A stretch of 64,000 nucleotides of DNA from Claveliimonas bilis (GCF_030296775.1 NZ_AP027742.1:2604001-2668000); one strand, 5' to 3'. Positions 26,705 through 35,465 are shown, counted from the first letter of the stretch. Numbers and translations are program-made. Notes: generated by a model from the letters alone, not told the origin.

Positions 26705-27422
26705 CGTAAAAATCCTCCTCTTTTACAAAATTTCTTAAAAGTTCTGTCTGAGGGTGCCAAAGACAGGAAATGGGACCCTCTTCTACAATTTTTCCTTTAT
26801 CCAAAAAGATAATATGATCCGCAAAATTTCTCAAAAACTTCAGTTCGTGTGTCACAAAAATGAAATCCTTCCCGCTTCCTTTCAATTCCCGGATGGCTTT
26901 CAGCACTTCTCCTGTCAGCACCGGGTCAAGAGCCGCTGTCGGCTCATCCAGGAAAATCAGTTTCGGATCGGTGCACAGCGCCCTTGCAATGGATGCCCTT
27001 TGGGCCTGCCCGCCTGATATGCTGTCAGGTCTCTTATTCATCTCTTCTTTTAAATGAAGCTGTTCCAGCATTTGTTTTGCCCTGGCTTCCGCTTCTTTCC
27101 CTGGCACCTTTTTGATCTTATTTAAGATCAGTACAAGATTTTCCAGAATAGTCAGATGAGGAAAAAGATTGTGCTTCTGAAAAACATATCCGATCTCATT
27201 TTGATATTCTCTGACCGTTCCTTCCTGGAGCCGTCTGCCATTTACTTCAATACTCCCTTCCTGGGGCCGTTCCATTCCCGCAAGCAGACGGAGAAGGGTG
27301 GATTTTCCGCATCCGGATGCGCCGATGATCCCCAGAGCGTGAACATCCTCAAGCTCCAGCGAAAGGTCGTCCAGGATCTTTCTGTCATAATATTTGGAAA
27401 CATGATCCAGCTTAATTTTCAT
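26679..27422 (-). CDS. Amino-acid ABC transporter ATP-binding protein
   Basis: 247-aa ATPase of the polar amino-acid uptake family. Walker A GASGCGKS, Q-loop VFQKHNLFPH, signature SISGGQAQRASIARAL and Walker B LIFLDEPTAALDP are intact. It overlaps the permease gene by 11 bases upstream and the flavoprotein by 26 downstream, a tightly coupled operon. Confidence 0.93.
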   Translation of the reverse strand: MKIKLDHVSKYYDRKILDDLSLELEDVHALGIIGASGCGKSTLLRLLAGMERPQEGSIEVNGRRLQEGTVREYQNEIGYVFQKHNLFPHLTILENLVLILNKIKKVPGKEAEARAKQMLEQLHLKEEMNKRPDSISGGQAQRASIARALCTDPKLIFLDEPTAALDPVLTGEVLKAIRELKGSGKDFIFVTHELKFLRNFADHIIFLDKGKIVEEGPISCLWHPQTELLRNFVKEEDFYDDDNSGNL

Positions 27423-28155
27423 AGCTTAATCTCCTTCCTGCATACTGTGCCAGCACGGACAGCGGAATCGTTATGATAAGATACATAAGCCACATCACCA
27501 GATATCCTTCAATGGAAGCCCAGTTCTTAGAAGATATGGCTGTAAGGACATAGGATATTTCCGGCACGGAAACAATTTTCAAAAGTGCCGACCCTTTAAT
27601 GATCCCTGACAGATGGTTAATGAGAGCCGGAAGCATGGGCTTTGCTATCTGCGGAAAAATGACATAGAGATATTTCTGCACGCCGCTGAAATGATAAAGC
27701 TCCATCACAACATACTGGTCTTTGTCGATCACAGATGCAGCGCTTTCATAAGAATTTGCCACATAAGGCATGGTGTAGACGGTCAGGGCCGTAATCCCCA
27801 GAACCACCTTGTCGGACACTCCTATCAGATTTCCAAATACATATACCATCAGAAACACCATGACCAGCATCGGAGTCCCCATGATAATCTCCCGAAAAAT
27901 GACCGCAATAGCCTTTATCAGCTGAATACGGCTGTTAAGGAGCAGATAGAATAGAAATCCTGCCGCCATGCAAAGTACAAGTGAAATGAGGCTGATATAA
28001 AGCGTATTCCACAGCGCTTCCAAAAGCATTCCCCGCTCATCAAGAATCAGATGATATCTGGGATTATCCGTTGTATGAAACAAAATATACAGGATCAGCG
28101 CCGCGAAAATACCAAAGGCAGCTATATTTTGGATCCATTTCATTTTTGCAGACAT
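27412..28155 (-). CDS. Amino-acid ABC transporter permease
   Basis: 247-aa HisM/GlnP-type permease with about five helices and the EAA loop MELYHFSGVQKYLYVIFPQI. The N-terminal helix and LWNTLYISLISLVL are typical. It sits six bases after the binding-protein gene and completes the import complex with the ATPase downstream. Confidence 0.92.
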   Translation of the reverse strand: MSAKMKWIQNIAAFGIFAALILYILFHTTDNPRYHLILDERGMLLEALWNTLYISLISLVLCMAAGFLFYLLLNSRIQLIKAIAVIFREIIMGTPMLVMVFLMVYVFGNLIGVSDKVVLGITALTVYTMPYVANSYESAASVIDKDQYVVMELYHFSGVQKYLYVIFPQIAKPMLPALINHLSGIIKGSALLKIVSVPEISYVLTAISSKNWASIEGYLVMWLMYLIITIPLSVLAQYAGRRLSYEN

Positions 28156-28161
28156 GTTCTT

Positions 28162-29037
28162 TTACACCTCCGGTGTGCCGCCTTTTGGCGGATAGATCAG
28201 ATATTCCAGACCTTTGCTGTCATCCTGAAGATACTCTCCGATCGCGTCATCATATTTATCTCCTGCCTCCATATAAAAACCGCCGTCCTCATACATTGTT
28301 TGAATGAACGCATTCAACTGTTCCAAAAGTTCTGTATTTCCTTTCTTCACAGCCATTGCTGACTGGCTGTACTCTTTGATCCCTTCGTAGACGATTGTCG
28401 TATCCGGATTGGCAGCGTGATCTCCAAGAATCGTATTGGCGCCTACAAGAACATCCGCTGTATTCTGATTAATCTCCATCAAAGCGCTGGCAATCTCCGT
28501 CACCTCTTCCACCTGTGCGCCATAGGACTGCGGCACAGATACCGATATGGTTCCTGAAAGTCCCACAATCCTCTCTCCTTCGATCGAGAAAAATTCTTCC
28601 GGAGACATGTCATTCGTAATATTGTTCTCCTGAGCAAAATCTTTATTTACAAGGGCAAGAGTTCTTCCATATCGGTAAGGATCAGAGAAATCCACCTTCT
28701 CTTTCCGCTCTTCCTTGACAGCCATATCGGAGATGACAACGTCAGCCTCTCCTGTCTCAAGAGCGGTGATGAGCATGGAAAAATCCGTATTGATAATTTC
28801 AATATCCCGGTCCAGATATTCTCCCAATGCATAAGCAATATCTACTTCTAGGCCTTCCGGCTCTCCATTCTCATCCGTTCCGGAAAAAGGCGGAAATTTC
28901 AAATCCATGGCAACTTTCAAAGTATCCTTTGATGAGGAACCCTCCTCATTTTCACTGCTGCTTTTTGATGAAGCGCATCCTCCCAAGCTTCCAATTAATA
29001 AAACTGCCGCTAAAATCATTGCGATCCTTTTTCTCAT
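28162..29037 (-). CDS. Amino-acid ABC transporter substrate-binding lipoprotein
   Basis: 291-aa extracellular solute-binding protein, family 3. Signal peptide MRKRIAMILAAVLLIGSLGG leads to a lipobox Cys (LGGC), followed by a Ser-rich linker. The binding domain includes DLKFPPFSGTDENGEPEG and EGLEVDIAYALGEYL. I start at MRKRIAM with AAGGAGG upstream; the frame is open 18 codons further but without a site. The ligand is not predictable; polar amino acids are likely. Confidence 0.92.
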   Translation of the reverse strand: MRKRIAMILAAVLLIGSLGGCASSKSSSENEEGSSSKDTLKVAMDLKFPPFSGTDENGEPEGLEVDIAYALGEYLDRDIEIINTDFSMLITALETGEADVVISDMAVKEERKEKVDFSDPYRYGRTLALVNKDFAQENNITNDMSPEEFFSIEGERIVGLSGTISVSVPQSYGAQVEEVTEIASALMEINQNTADVLVGANTILGDHAANPDTTIVYEGIKEYSQSAMAVKKGNTELLEQLNAFIQTMYEDGGFYMEAGDKYDDAIGEYLQDDSKGLEYLIYPPKGGTPEV

Positions 29038-29112
29038 TTCCAATTGTTCCTCCTTTTCCAAAAACTCTTCCACATTGGTTCTTTGTTTCAAGCGCTTGTT
29101 GTAACATTATTT

Positions 29113-29163
29113 ATTACATCTAGTACATTAGCACCATTTTGATGTAATGTCAATAGTTACATC
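29113..29163 (-). promoter_or_regulatory. Promoter and candidate operators of the amino-acid transporter
   Basis: On the minus strand, TTGACA (29153-29148), 17 bases, TAATGT (29130-29125). An 8-base motif (A/G)TTACATC occurs at 29113-29120 and 29156-29163, and inverted as GATGTAAT at 29141-29148. The copies flank and overlap the promoter elements, as expected for a regulator site. Confidence 0.6.
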
Positions 29164-29210
29164 TACTTTTTATAAAATTTTCTTTTGGAAATGGTTGGTT
29201 TTTCCACTTC

Positions 29211-29276
29211 GCGCAAGTGCGCATCCCGCGGAACGTTTTATTCAATAAGGAACAGGGGTTCCTATTAAATAAAAAA
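29211..29276. repeat. CCGCGGGATG/AATAAAA hairpin repeat, copy 2
   Basis: Matches 13737-13800 along its full length, with the same CATCCCGCGG and TATTAAATAAAAAA blocks. The inner hairpin arms have changed together: GGAAC/GTTCC here against GAAAA/TTTTC in copy 1. Confidence 0.75.
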
Positions 29277-29316
29277 GCTTACGCATCCATGACCGGCAGA
29301 TCACAGATACGTAAGC
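29271..29316 (-). terminator. Terminator after the FtsX remnant
   Basis: GCTTACGCATC (29277-29287) pairs with GATACGTAAGC (29306-29316), 10 of 11, followed by TTTTTT on the minus strand. Confidence 0.8.
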
Positions 29317-29335
29317 CCTCTAAAGCGCTTATTCT

Positions 29336-30295
29336 TTATTCTATTCTCAAACGTTCCACAACACTTTGTTTTTCCAGATTTCGGAAGCAAAGATACGGAA
29401 TCAGAACTGCTGTCACCAAAAGGATCGGCGTACAGATTCCAAGCGGAAGCAGTGTAAAATGGAAGGTAGAAAATTCGCTGGCCGTCATGGCACGCACTAC
29501 CACTCCCACCGCAAGAGCGCTGACAATATAAGATACAGCCAATGTAAGCGCCGCATAGAAAAGCCCTTCATACACAAGCATCCGGCAAAGCTGCTTTTTC
29601 GTCATTCCAATGCTCTGGATCATGGCAAACTCCCGTTTTCTTGACACGATCGCTGTCACCATAGAATTGATAAAATTCAGCACGCCCACAAGTGCAATGA
29701 CTACGCTGATGGCGTTCCCCATCACTGCTGCCGATCTTGTCTCCGCCTCGTACTGTTCTGCCATAGACTTTCTGGATGTCACCGGAAGAGAGGTGTCCAC
29801 AGACTCTGTATATGCATCCAGCATTTCCTGCACCTGATCGACCTGGCTGTCCTTTACATTAAGAAAGAACTTGCGCAGCGTGTTGTCCGGCCACTGCTCC
29901 TGAAAGGTATCGGAGGGAATGACAAACTCCATTTCCATACCGTCCTGGAATCCCATTTCCGGTGCGCCTTCCTCCACAGAAGTTACCGGTTCTACTACCG
30001 CCATCACCTGATAACTCTTTCCTTCAATTATGACAGAGCTTCCCACATCCGGCACCGGCATGACTTCCGTGCTTTCTGCCGCCGGTCCTATTGCCAGTAT
30101 ATAATCTCCCGCAGCAAACGCCTGCCGATCAAAGCTTCCTGCCATCATGTTGTAGTCCTGGGTAAGCGCATCCAGCGGAATCCCGTCCACTCCATAAAGG
30201 ACGGCATTTACCTTTCCTGTCTGAATGGCATTCCGGGCCGCTTCGGCTCCGCCTGCATCATAGGATTCCCACTCTTTCAGCCGGTCTTCCGTTCT
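29336..30295 (-). pseudogene. C-terminal remnant of an FtsX-type ABC permease
   Basis: About 320 codons read without interruption, but there is no start region: the frame enters directly from the kinase gene upstream. The visible part has an extracellular domain (about the first 190 codons) and three C-terminal helices of the FtsX domain, with REFAMIQSIGMTKKQLCRML. Full permeases of this kind have over 700 residues and four or more further helices. Taken with the truncated kinase, it marks a deletion of the kinase 3' half, the ATPase gene and the permease 5' half. Confidence 0.82.
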
Positions 30296-30756
30296 TCAGA
30301 CAGTTCATGCCTCTGTAAAATTCCTGCAAACATTCGTATATTGGCCACCGGCGTTTTTACCTGATGGGAAATATCGCTGACAATAGCCTGCAGCGTCTCT
30401 CTCTCCCTCTGACTCTGCCGCTTTGTCTCATTTGCTCTGTCGTAAAACTGTATCATTTTCTCCTGCACTTTTGATGTAAGGCTGTCGTCATAAGGCTGGT
30501 ACTGTTCCATCTTACGGTCTGCCATCAGCCTGTCCATGGTTTCGCACAAAGTATCGGCAAAGAAGGCAATCTGCCTTCGCTGCCGGAAGGACAAAAGTAA
30601 AAAGAGAAGAAACATTCCTGCGATAACAGCCGTCAGACTGTATCTTACATTTGCCCAGGGAATCTCATGCCATACGATCCACAGAAACGCGGCCCCAAGG
30701 GCAGCCATGAACGTCCAAAGCAGCCAGCCCATTTTTCCTGCTCTCTTTTGGTTCAT
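30277..30756 (-). pseudogene. Histidine kinase truncated after the DHp motif
   Basis: 159 aa. Two N-terminal helices (about 8-26 and 39-57), then a linker and the phosphoacceptor region DISHQVKTPVANIRM. The reading frame then ends after HELSEERKTG. The ATP-binding domain (N, G1, G2 boxes) is entirely missing, so it cannot autophosphorylate. It overlaps the response regulator start by four bases (ATGA). The BceS-like short-loop design fits an ABC-permease-linked sensor. Its end overlaps the FtsX remnant frame, which is the deletion join. Confidence 0.85.
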
Positions 30757-31439
30757 ACCCTTCCTCCGTTCCAGATATATCCCATTCCTCTGACCGTCTT
30801 GATATAGGAGTGTGTTCCATCTTCAATCTTGCTTCTCAATCGGTTCATTGTCACCGTCAGGGTATGGTCGTCTATATAATTTCCTCCGCTGTCCCAGAGC
30901 CGTTCCAGCAATGTCTGGCGCATGATCACATTGCCTCCGTTTTCTGTCAGAACCCGAAGCAGCTTATATTCATTGGGGGTGATCGCGATTTTCTCCCCGC
31001 CTTTTTGAGCCGTAAGCGTAGAGAAATCCAAATGAAGAAAACCATCGCTCCACTGATCCGGATTTTTCTTTTCCGCCTTTTCCAAATGCCGAAGCGCCAC
31101 ATCCACTTTTTTCAAAAGGATCTTTATATTAAAAGGCTTCGTAATGTAATCCTCAGCGCCCAGATCATATCCTTTCAGGATGTTCTCTTCCAGATCATTT
31201 GCAGTCAAAAAAATAACCGGAGTATCCGGACACATGTCTCTTATTTTCCGGCAAAGTTCAAATCCGTTTCCATCCGGAAGATTTACATCCAGTATAGCCA
31301 GATCAAATGTTTCGTTTTGCACCAGCTGCCGCACTTTCAGACAGTTATATGCCGCAACTGTGATATAACCGTTCATATCCAGTTCAAAACATAACCCTGC
31401 ACTTAGTGCAAGGTCATCTTCTACCACTAATATTTTCAT
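30753..31439 (-). CDS. OmpR-family response regulator, orphaned by deletion
   Basis: 228 aa, intact. The receiver starts MKILVVEDDLALSAG, with phosphoacceptor in LAILDVNLPDGNG, Thr in IFLTAND and Lys in ITKPF; the winged helix ends VRGMGYIWNG. Its kinase partner lacks the catalytic domain and its presumed target transporter is reduced to a fragment. It could be stuck in the unphosphorylated state or respond to another kinase. It overlaps the nitrilase-family gene upstream by 26 bases. Confidence 0.9.
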   Translation of the reverse strand: MKILVVEDDLALSAGLCFELDMNGYITVAAYNCLKVRQLVQNETFDLAILDVNLPDGNGFELCRKIRDMCPDTPVIFLTANDLEENILKGYDLGAEDYITKPFNIKILLKKVDVALRHLEKAEKKNPDQWSDGFLHLDFSTLTAQKGGEKIAITPNEYKLLRVLTENGGNVIMRQTLLERLWDSGGNYIDDHTLTVTMNRLRSKIEDGTHSYIKTVRGMGYIWNGGRV

Positions 31440-32292
31440 CCTCTTCCCCTCTCCTCCTCGTCAGCATCCCATATTTCTCCGGACGGCGGTACGCATCTCC
31501 GTGCACCTCTTCCGCCCGATACCTCCGCAGTCTGTCCAAATCCAGCGAAGCAAGAAAAATCCCTTCTTTTTCGTCCGCCTCCAGAATGCAGGTATCTCTG
31601 GAACCAGGCTGATCCGGCAGATAAGCAACTCCGTCAAACACCGTAGAGTGTCCGTTGCAGTCAGGCACTCCCTCCGGATAATTGCAGGTAGCAATTGCCA
31701 GCATATTTTCAAAGGCTCTTGCCCGAAGCTGGGACAGACGGTTGATCTCCATCGGACAGGCATTTGGAACCAGGATCAGTTCTGCACCTTTAAGCATAAG
31801 GATTCTGGCGCTTTCCGGAAATTCTCTGTCAAAGCAGATCATAGCTCCCACTGTCACATTTCCGGCAGCTGTATCAAGTACAGCCGTATAAAATTCTTCT
31901 CCTCGGGACAGATTCCCCTCCACATCAAAAGCGCATGTATGTACCTTGGCATACACAAATTGTTTTCTGCCGAACCGGTCAAAAAGGACAAGCGTATTGC
32001 GCGGATCTCCCTCTGTTTTCTCCAGAAAAGTAACGGCAATCGCCATCTCAAGCTCTTCTGCCAGTTTTCCAAAAGTCCGGACAAAATCTCCGTCACAGGG
32101 CAGTGCATCCTGCTTCCATTCTTTGGCCGGCCGGCTGTGAAGATCATATCCGTTGCTCCACATCTCCGGAAACAGCGCAATGTCCGCCCCCATTTCTTTT
32201 GCCTTCCTGCAGCACCTTATGCCCTTTTCCAGATTTGCTTCCAAAGTCCCTGCGGGCGCAATCTGCAGCAGTGCAATTTTCATAAGGCTCAT
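31414..32292 (-). CDS. Carbon-nitrogen hydrolase (nitrilase superfamily)
   Basis: 292 aa. The catalytic triad of the family is present: E43 in LFPEMWSNGYD, K116 in AKVHTC and C153 in AMICFDREFPE. It would hydrolyse an amide or nitrile/carbamoyl bond; the closest groups by motif are amidases and N-carbamoylputrescine-amidase-like enzymes. The C-terminus is Arg/Glu-rich and overlaps the response regulator gene. GGAGG lies just before MSLMKIALL; a start at the second Met is also possible. Confidence 0.88.
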   Translation of the reverse strand: MSLMKIALLQIAPAGTLEANLEKGIRCCRKAKEMGADIALFPEMWSNGYDLHSRPAKEWKQDALPCDGDFVRTFGKLAEELEMAIAVTFLEKTEGDPRNTLVLFDRFGRKQFVYAKVHTCAFDVEGNLSRGEEFYTAVLDTAAGNVTVGAMICFDREFPESARILMLKGAELILVPNACPMEINRLSQLRARAFENMLAIATCNYPEGVPDCNGHSTVFDGVAYLPDQPGSRDTCILEADEKEGIFLASLDLDRLRRYRAEEVHGDAYRRPEKYGMLTRRRGEEDENISGRR

Positions 32293-32329
32293 CCTTTCCT
32301 CCTTCTTCCGATCATTCTTCTGCTAATAT

Positions 32330-33133
32330 TCAGAAAAACAGCTTTTCCAATGTGACAAGCACACCGTCCTCCTCATTGGAGGGACAGATATGCTTTGCCG
32401 CACGTTTTACGTCCGGCGCCGCATTTTCCATTGCATAGCTGTAACCGCAGTATTGGAGCATTTCAATATCGTTGCCTCCATCTCCGAATGCCGCACACTG
32501 TTCCGGTGAAATTCCCCACCTCTTTACAAGCCTTTTCAGTCCCGACGCCTTGTGACAGCCCGGGAGGATCACATCAATGGAGCCATGTCCGCTTGTTGTG
32601 GGCTCCGCCTTTCCCGCAAGCCTTTCCCTAAAAATATCATAATAATAATATGTTTTCTCATCCGGGACAGTAGGGGCAAATTTCAGGATCTGATCTTTCA
32701 CCTTTTTAAAATCATCCGTCCATTTTAATCTGTGATAATAGATTTTCGTTTTCTCAAAAAACTCCCCGTCTACTTCCCCTTTCTGGCAATATGCGCTCTC
32801 CAGCCCGCACATTACATTCTGTATCTCCGGATATTCCCTGCAAAGGTCAATAATCTCATTCACTGTCTCATCCGGCATTTCCGCCGCAAAAACCAGTTCT
32901 GTCCGGTCTTTGACAAAAGCGCCGTTTTCCGCCACAAAAGACAGCTCATCATAATAGCCCGGAAAAAGATCCCGAAGCTGATAATATTGATTTCCGCTTG
33001 CCACTACAAAACGGCAGCCCGCCTCATTCATGCGGGACAAGATCCTGCGGAACCGAGGTTTATCATATGTATAATCAGCGTGGACAAAGGTTCCGTCTAT
33101 GTCCACTGCCACCATTTTAATGTCCTGACTCAT
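32330..33133 (-). CDS. Cof-type HAD-superfamily phosphatase
   Basis: 267 aa. HAD motif I is VAVDIDGTF (nucleophile and acid-base Asp) and the distal motif is FGDGGNDIEML; KASGLKRLVKRWGI is typical of the Cof/YidA branch with a C2B cap. It probably dephosphorylates sugar phosphates or flavin nucleotides. Start MSQDIKM follows AAAGGAG and overlaps the GrpB stop by four bases, so the two genes are coupled. Confidence 0.9.
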   Translation of the reverse strand: MSQDIKMVAVDIDGTFVHADYTYDKPRFRRILSRMNEAGCRFVVASGNQYYQLRDLFPGYYDELSFVAENGAFVKDRTELVFAAEMPDETVNEIIDLCREYPEIQNVMCGLESAYCQKGEVDGEFFEKTKIYYHRLKWTDDFKKVKDQILKFAPTVPDEKTYYYYDIFRERLAGKAEPTTSGHGSIDVILPGCHKASGLKRLVKRWGISPEQCAAFGDGGNDIEMLQYCGYSYAMENAAPDVKRAAKHICPSNEEDGVLVTLEKLFF

Positions 33134-33651
33134 TGTTCTCCTTTCCACAGAAGCGCTTCCTGTTCCAGCTTCTTTACAAACTCTTCCTTTCCATCGCAAT
33201 ACCCTTCTATATCATAAGGGTAAACTTTCGCCAGCTCTGTTTTGAGACAGCCATATTGTTCCGCTGCCTCCCGGTGGGTCCTAAGATAATCTCTCACTGC
33301 AAGATGACGGGTGATATCTGCTTTGTTTTTTTCTTCAAAAATGTGTACCTGATGCGTCCTCTCATCTTGGCCTTTGCGCAGATACCTCCTTCCCCTGATG
33401 CCAAACTCTCCCAGATATTCATACCCTTCCTTTTCAAATTCAGAGGACTTTTGGTCTGTCTTTTCAAGGCTTCTTACTACAGGCATAATATCAATAATCG
33501 GCTTTGCAGCCAATCCCGGCACTGCCGTACTTCCGATATGGTAAATCGCAACGCAGTTCTCTCCTAAAATAGCTTTGATCTTCTCTGACTCTTTTTCATA
33601 TTCTGCCGGCCACCTGGGATCGTAGTCTGTGACAATAATATGCTGTGCCAT
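33130..33651 (-). CDS. GrpB-family protein (nucleotidyltransferase-like)
   Basis: 173 aa. The family signature is clear: YDPRWPAEYEKE, AIYHIGSTAVPGLAAKPIIDI and RDYLRTHREAAEQY. GrpB/UPF0157 proteins have a nucleotidyltransferase fold but no well-defined general function. Coupled by a four-base overlap to the HAD gene downstream. Confidence 0.92.
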   Translation of the reverse strand: MAQHIIVTDYDPRWPAEYEKESEKIKAILGENCVAIYHIGSTAVPGLAAKPIIDIMPVVRSLEKTDQKSSEFEKEGYEYLGEFGIRGRRYLRKGQDERTHQVHIFEEKNKADITRHLAVRDYLRTHREAAEQYGCLKTELAKVYPYDIEGYCDGKEEFVKKLEQEALLWKGEQ

Positions 33652-33705
33652 GCCCTCTCTCCTTCCGGAAACTTTTAGAATCTATTTTTCAAAGTATAAA
33701 TCCTT

Positions 33706-34344
33706 TTATACTGACAGGCAGGAGTGACTTAGGATGTAAAATTCTTCCTGGCATGGAAGCACTTTCTTTTCCATTTTCTCCAGACTGTCATCATAGTCTT
33801 TTGCTTCCTTTTCATCAACCTGCATTACCGGGCTGTCGTAATACATCCATTTCCTTCCATCTAAAGTATTTTCCCTCAGCTCCTTTGCCAGCATAGCAGT
33901 CGGATAAGAACCATCTGGCAGGCAGATGTGATATCTGCTGCTGCTTTTAAATCCCCGGCTCACGTAATTTCCGGGATCGCCAAATATCACTACTACATCA
34001 TAGCCCATCTGCCTTGCTTTCTGAAAGGAATGTTCCATGAGTTGTTTTCCATATCCCATCCTCTGATATTCAGGCAGAATGCTGACGGGACCGAATGTCA
34101 GGATTGCTTTTTCTTCCCCGGCTTCATCCACCAGTTTCGCCTTTGTATACATGATATTTCCGATCACCTTGCCATCCAGCTCAATAACAAAGTCCAGCTC
34201 CTTTATAAAATCTTCGTGGTCCCTCATAATATGGACCAGATAATGTTCCATACATCCCGGGACATAAATATTGTAGAAAGCTTTTCTTGTAATCTCCTCT
34301 ACTGTCTTGTAATCCTTTTCTGTTTCATTACGAATCACTATCAT
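33706..34344 (-). CDS. GNAT-family N-acetyltransferase
   Basis: 212 aa. The acetyl-CoA binding region reads FGPVSILPEYQRMGYGKQLM, the Q/RxxGxG/A motif, followed by YDVVVIFGDPGNYVSRGF. This is the YhbS-like group of small-molecule acetyltransferases. It appears to be separately transcribed; acceptor unknown. Confidence 0.92.
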   Translation of the reverse strand: MIVIRNETEKDYKTVEEITRKAFYNIYVPGCMEHYLVHIMRDHEDFIKELDFVIELDGKVIGNIMYTKAKLVDEAGEEKAILTFGPVSILPEYQRMGYGKQLMEHSFQKARQMGYDVVVIFGDPGNYVSRGFKSSSRYHICLPDGSYPTAMLAKELRENTLDGRKWMYYDSPVMQVDEKEAKDYDDSLEKMEKKVLPCQEEFYILSHSCLSV

Positions 34345-34373
34345 TTTTTACCGTTCTCCTGTTCTGCATATAT

Positions 34374-34763
34374 TTATATATTGATATCCTGATAGAACTG
34401 TCCGTATCCGGCATTTTCCATCAACTGCTTCATACCATCCAGCGCCTCTTCCCTGGAATAATTGTGAAGCTGTAAAAATTCCTCTTCTTTTTCACTTACA
34501 TACTGATAAAAAACCGCTGCTACTCTCACGCTGTTTCTATCCGAATAGTCTATTCCATCCAGCAGGATATTTTCCGCTTCGTTTACGTTTCCTTCATCCA
34601 CCATTTCCATATAATCCGGCAGCTTCATTCCGGATACTTCCGTCTTGTTCTGCTTTTCCTCTTCCACAGAAATGTATGACTTTCCCAGCATCAAAGAAAA
34701 CAGCACTCTCACCATTTCCTTGATCAGCCGCATAATATAGTCTTTTTCGTCCTCAAAATTCAT
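34374..34763 (-). CDS. Small helical protein, DUF6483-like
   Basis: 129 aa, acidic and mostly helical, beginning MNFEDEKDYIMRLIKEMVRV. It resembles the DUF6483 family seen in Clostridia; no catalytic motif is visible. I start at the ATG two bases after the DUF1905 stop, with GGGAG inside the preceding gene, so the two are translationally coupled. Confidence 0.7.
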   Translation of the reverse strand: MNFEDEKDYIMRLIKEMVRVLFSLMLGKSYISVEEEKQNKTEVSGMKLPDYMEMVDEGNVNEAENILLDGIDYSDRNSVRVAAVFYQYVSEKEEEFLQLHNYSREEALDGMKQLMENAGYGQFYQDINI

Positions 34764-34765
34764 CT

Positions 34766-35050
34766 TTACTCCCTCTCTTTTACCACAACATGAATGGAAT
34801 CTCCGTCCTTTTTCCCAAGCTTTGTCCGGATCGCTTTCAGAACTCCGATGATATAACACACATTTCCATCAGCATCCTTCACTCCCATATTGAAAATGCT
34901 TCCGTTGTAGGGAATCCCGTCAAACTCTGCATGGACTTTGACTCTGCCCCTGCCGAAGACTTCCTTAATGTTCCAGGGGAAGATCACGTAGGCTCCTCCT
35001 TTTTCCGGAATTTCATGGATGATCTCATCATATTCAAATACTTTTTCCAT
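34766..35050 (-). CDS. DUF1905 domain protein
   Basis: 94 aa; a small beta-barrel domain with GGAYVIFPWNIKEVFGRGRV, FDGIPYNGSIFNMG and KLGKKDGDSIHVVV, the DUF1905 pattern. Function unknown. Its 5' flank is the tandemly repeated element at 35077-35209, so its promoter probably lies within or beyond the repeat. Confidence 0.85.
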   Translation of the reverse strand: MEKVFEYDEIIHEIPEKGGAYVIFPWNIKEVFGRGRVKVHAEFDGIPYNGSIFNMGVKDADGNVCYIIGVLKAIRTKLGKKDGDSIHVVVKERE

Positions 35051-35076
35051 ATACTCTTCTCCGCTTTCCTTCTCTT

Positions 35077-35209
35077 TTCGCCGTCCTGCCCTTTTCGCCG
35101 TCCCAGCTCCAACCCTCCGGGTTCTCGCTGTCGGGCTGGCGCCTCTTCTTCGCCGTCCTGCCCTTTTCGCCGTCCCAGCTCCAACCCTCCGGGTTCTCGC
35201 TGTCGGGCT
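35077..35209. repeat. Tandem repeat, two identical 61-bp units at 72-bp spacing
   Basis: Units 35077-35137 and 35149-35209 are identical over 61 bases (each begins TTCGCCGTCCTGCCC and ends GCTGTCGGGCT), separated by 11 bases. The period is a multiple of three, so the minus strand stays open in more than one frame (a 24-residue period containing REPGGLELG or SENPEGWSWD). I do not treat this as a gene. Confidence 0.85.
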
Positions 35210-35219
35210 TTCGCCCTAT

Positions 35220-35275
35220 AGAAATACAAAATGCCCAAATTGCCTGCAAGCGGCATTTTGGTCTTTTGTATTTCT
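35220..35275. repeat. Long hairpin next to the 61-bp repeats
   Basis: AGAAATACAAAATGCC (35220-35235) pairs with GGCATTTTG...TTTTGTATTTCT (35252-35275); the right arm carries an eight-base insertion. It lies immediately beside the tandem repeat and may be one element with it. Confidence 0.65.
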
Positions 35276-35401
35276 GCACGGCTCATTGCCTACGCCATAT
35301 TATACCATACTCTTATCTCTAGTAAACTCCTGGCTTTTTCTTTTGAGATATTTTTTCTGTCTTGGCAAACCTGTAAAATAGCAATTTTTTCAAAATAACA
35401 A

Positions 35402-35431
35402 TTGACAAAATACTCCCGGCTGTGATATAAA
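35402..35431 (+). promoter_or_regulatory. Promoter of tRNA-Trp
   Basis: TTGACA (35402-35407), 18 bases, TATAAA (35426-35431), or GATATA with a 16-base spacer. Confidence 0.65.
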
Positions 35432-35465
35432 TATCTAGTGACCGATTTAGGTCGGGAACAGGTAC

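Noticed and set aside
31501-32355. A 284-codon plus-strand open frame
   Set aside because: Mirror of the carbon-nitrogen hydrolase gene, which has an intact Glu-Lys-Cys triad.
35077-35209. A CRISPR-like array
   Set aside because: Only two units, 61 bases each, with an 11-base gap; no cas gene nearby. It is a tandem duplication.
34984-35286. A 100-codon minus-strand frame with repeated peptide REPGGLELG
   Set aside because: It is produced by the two identical 61-bp units; another frame is equally open and there is no supported start. Treated as a repeat.
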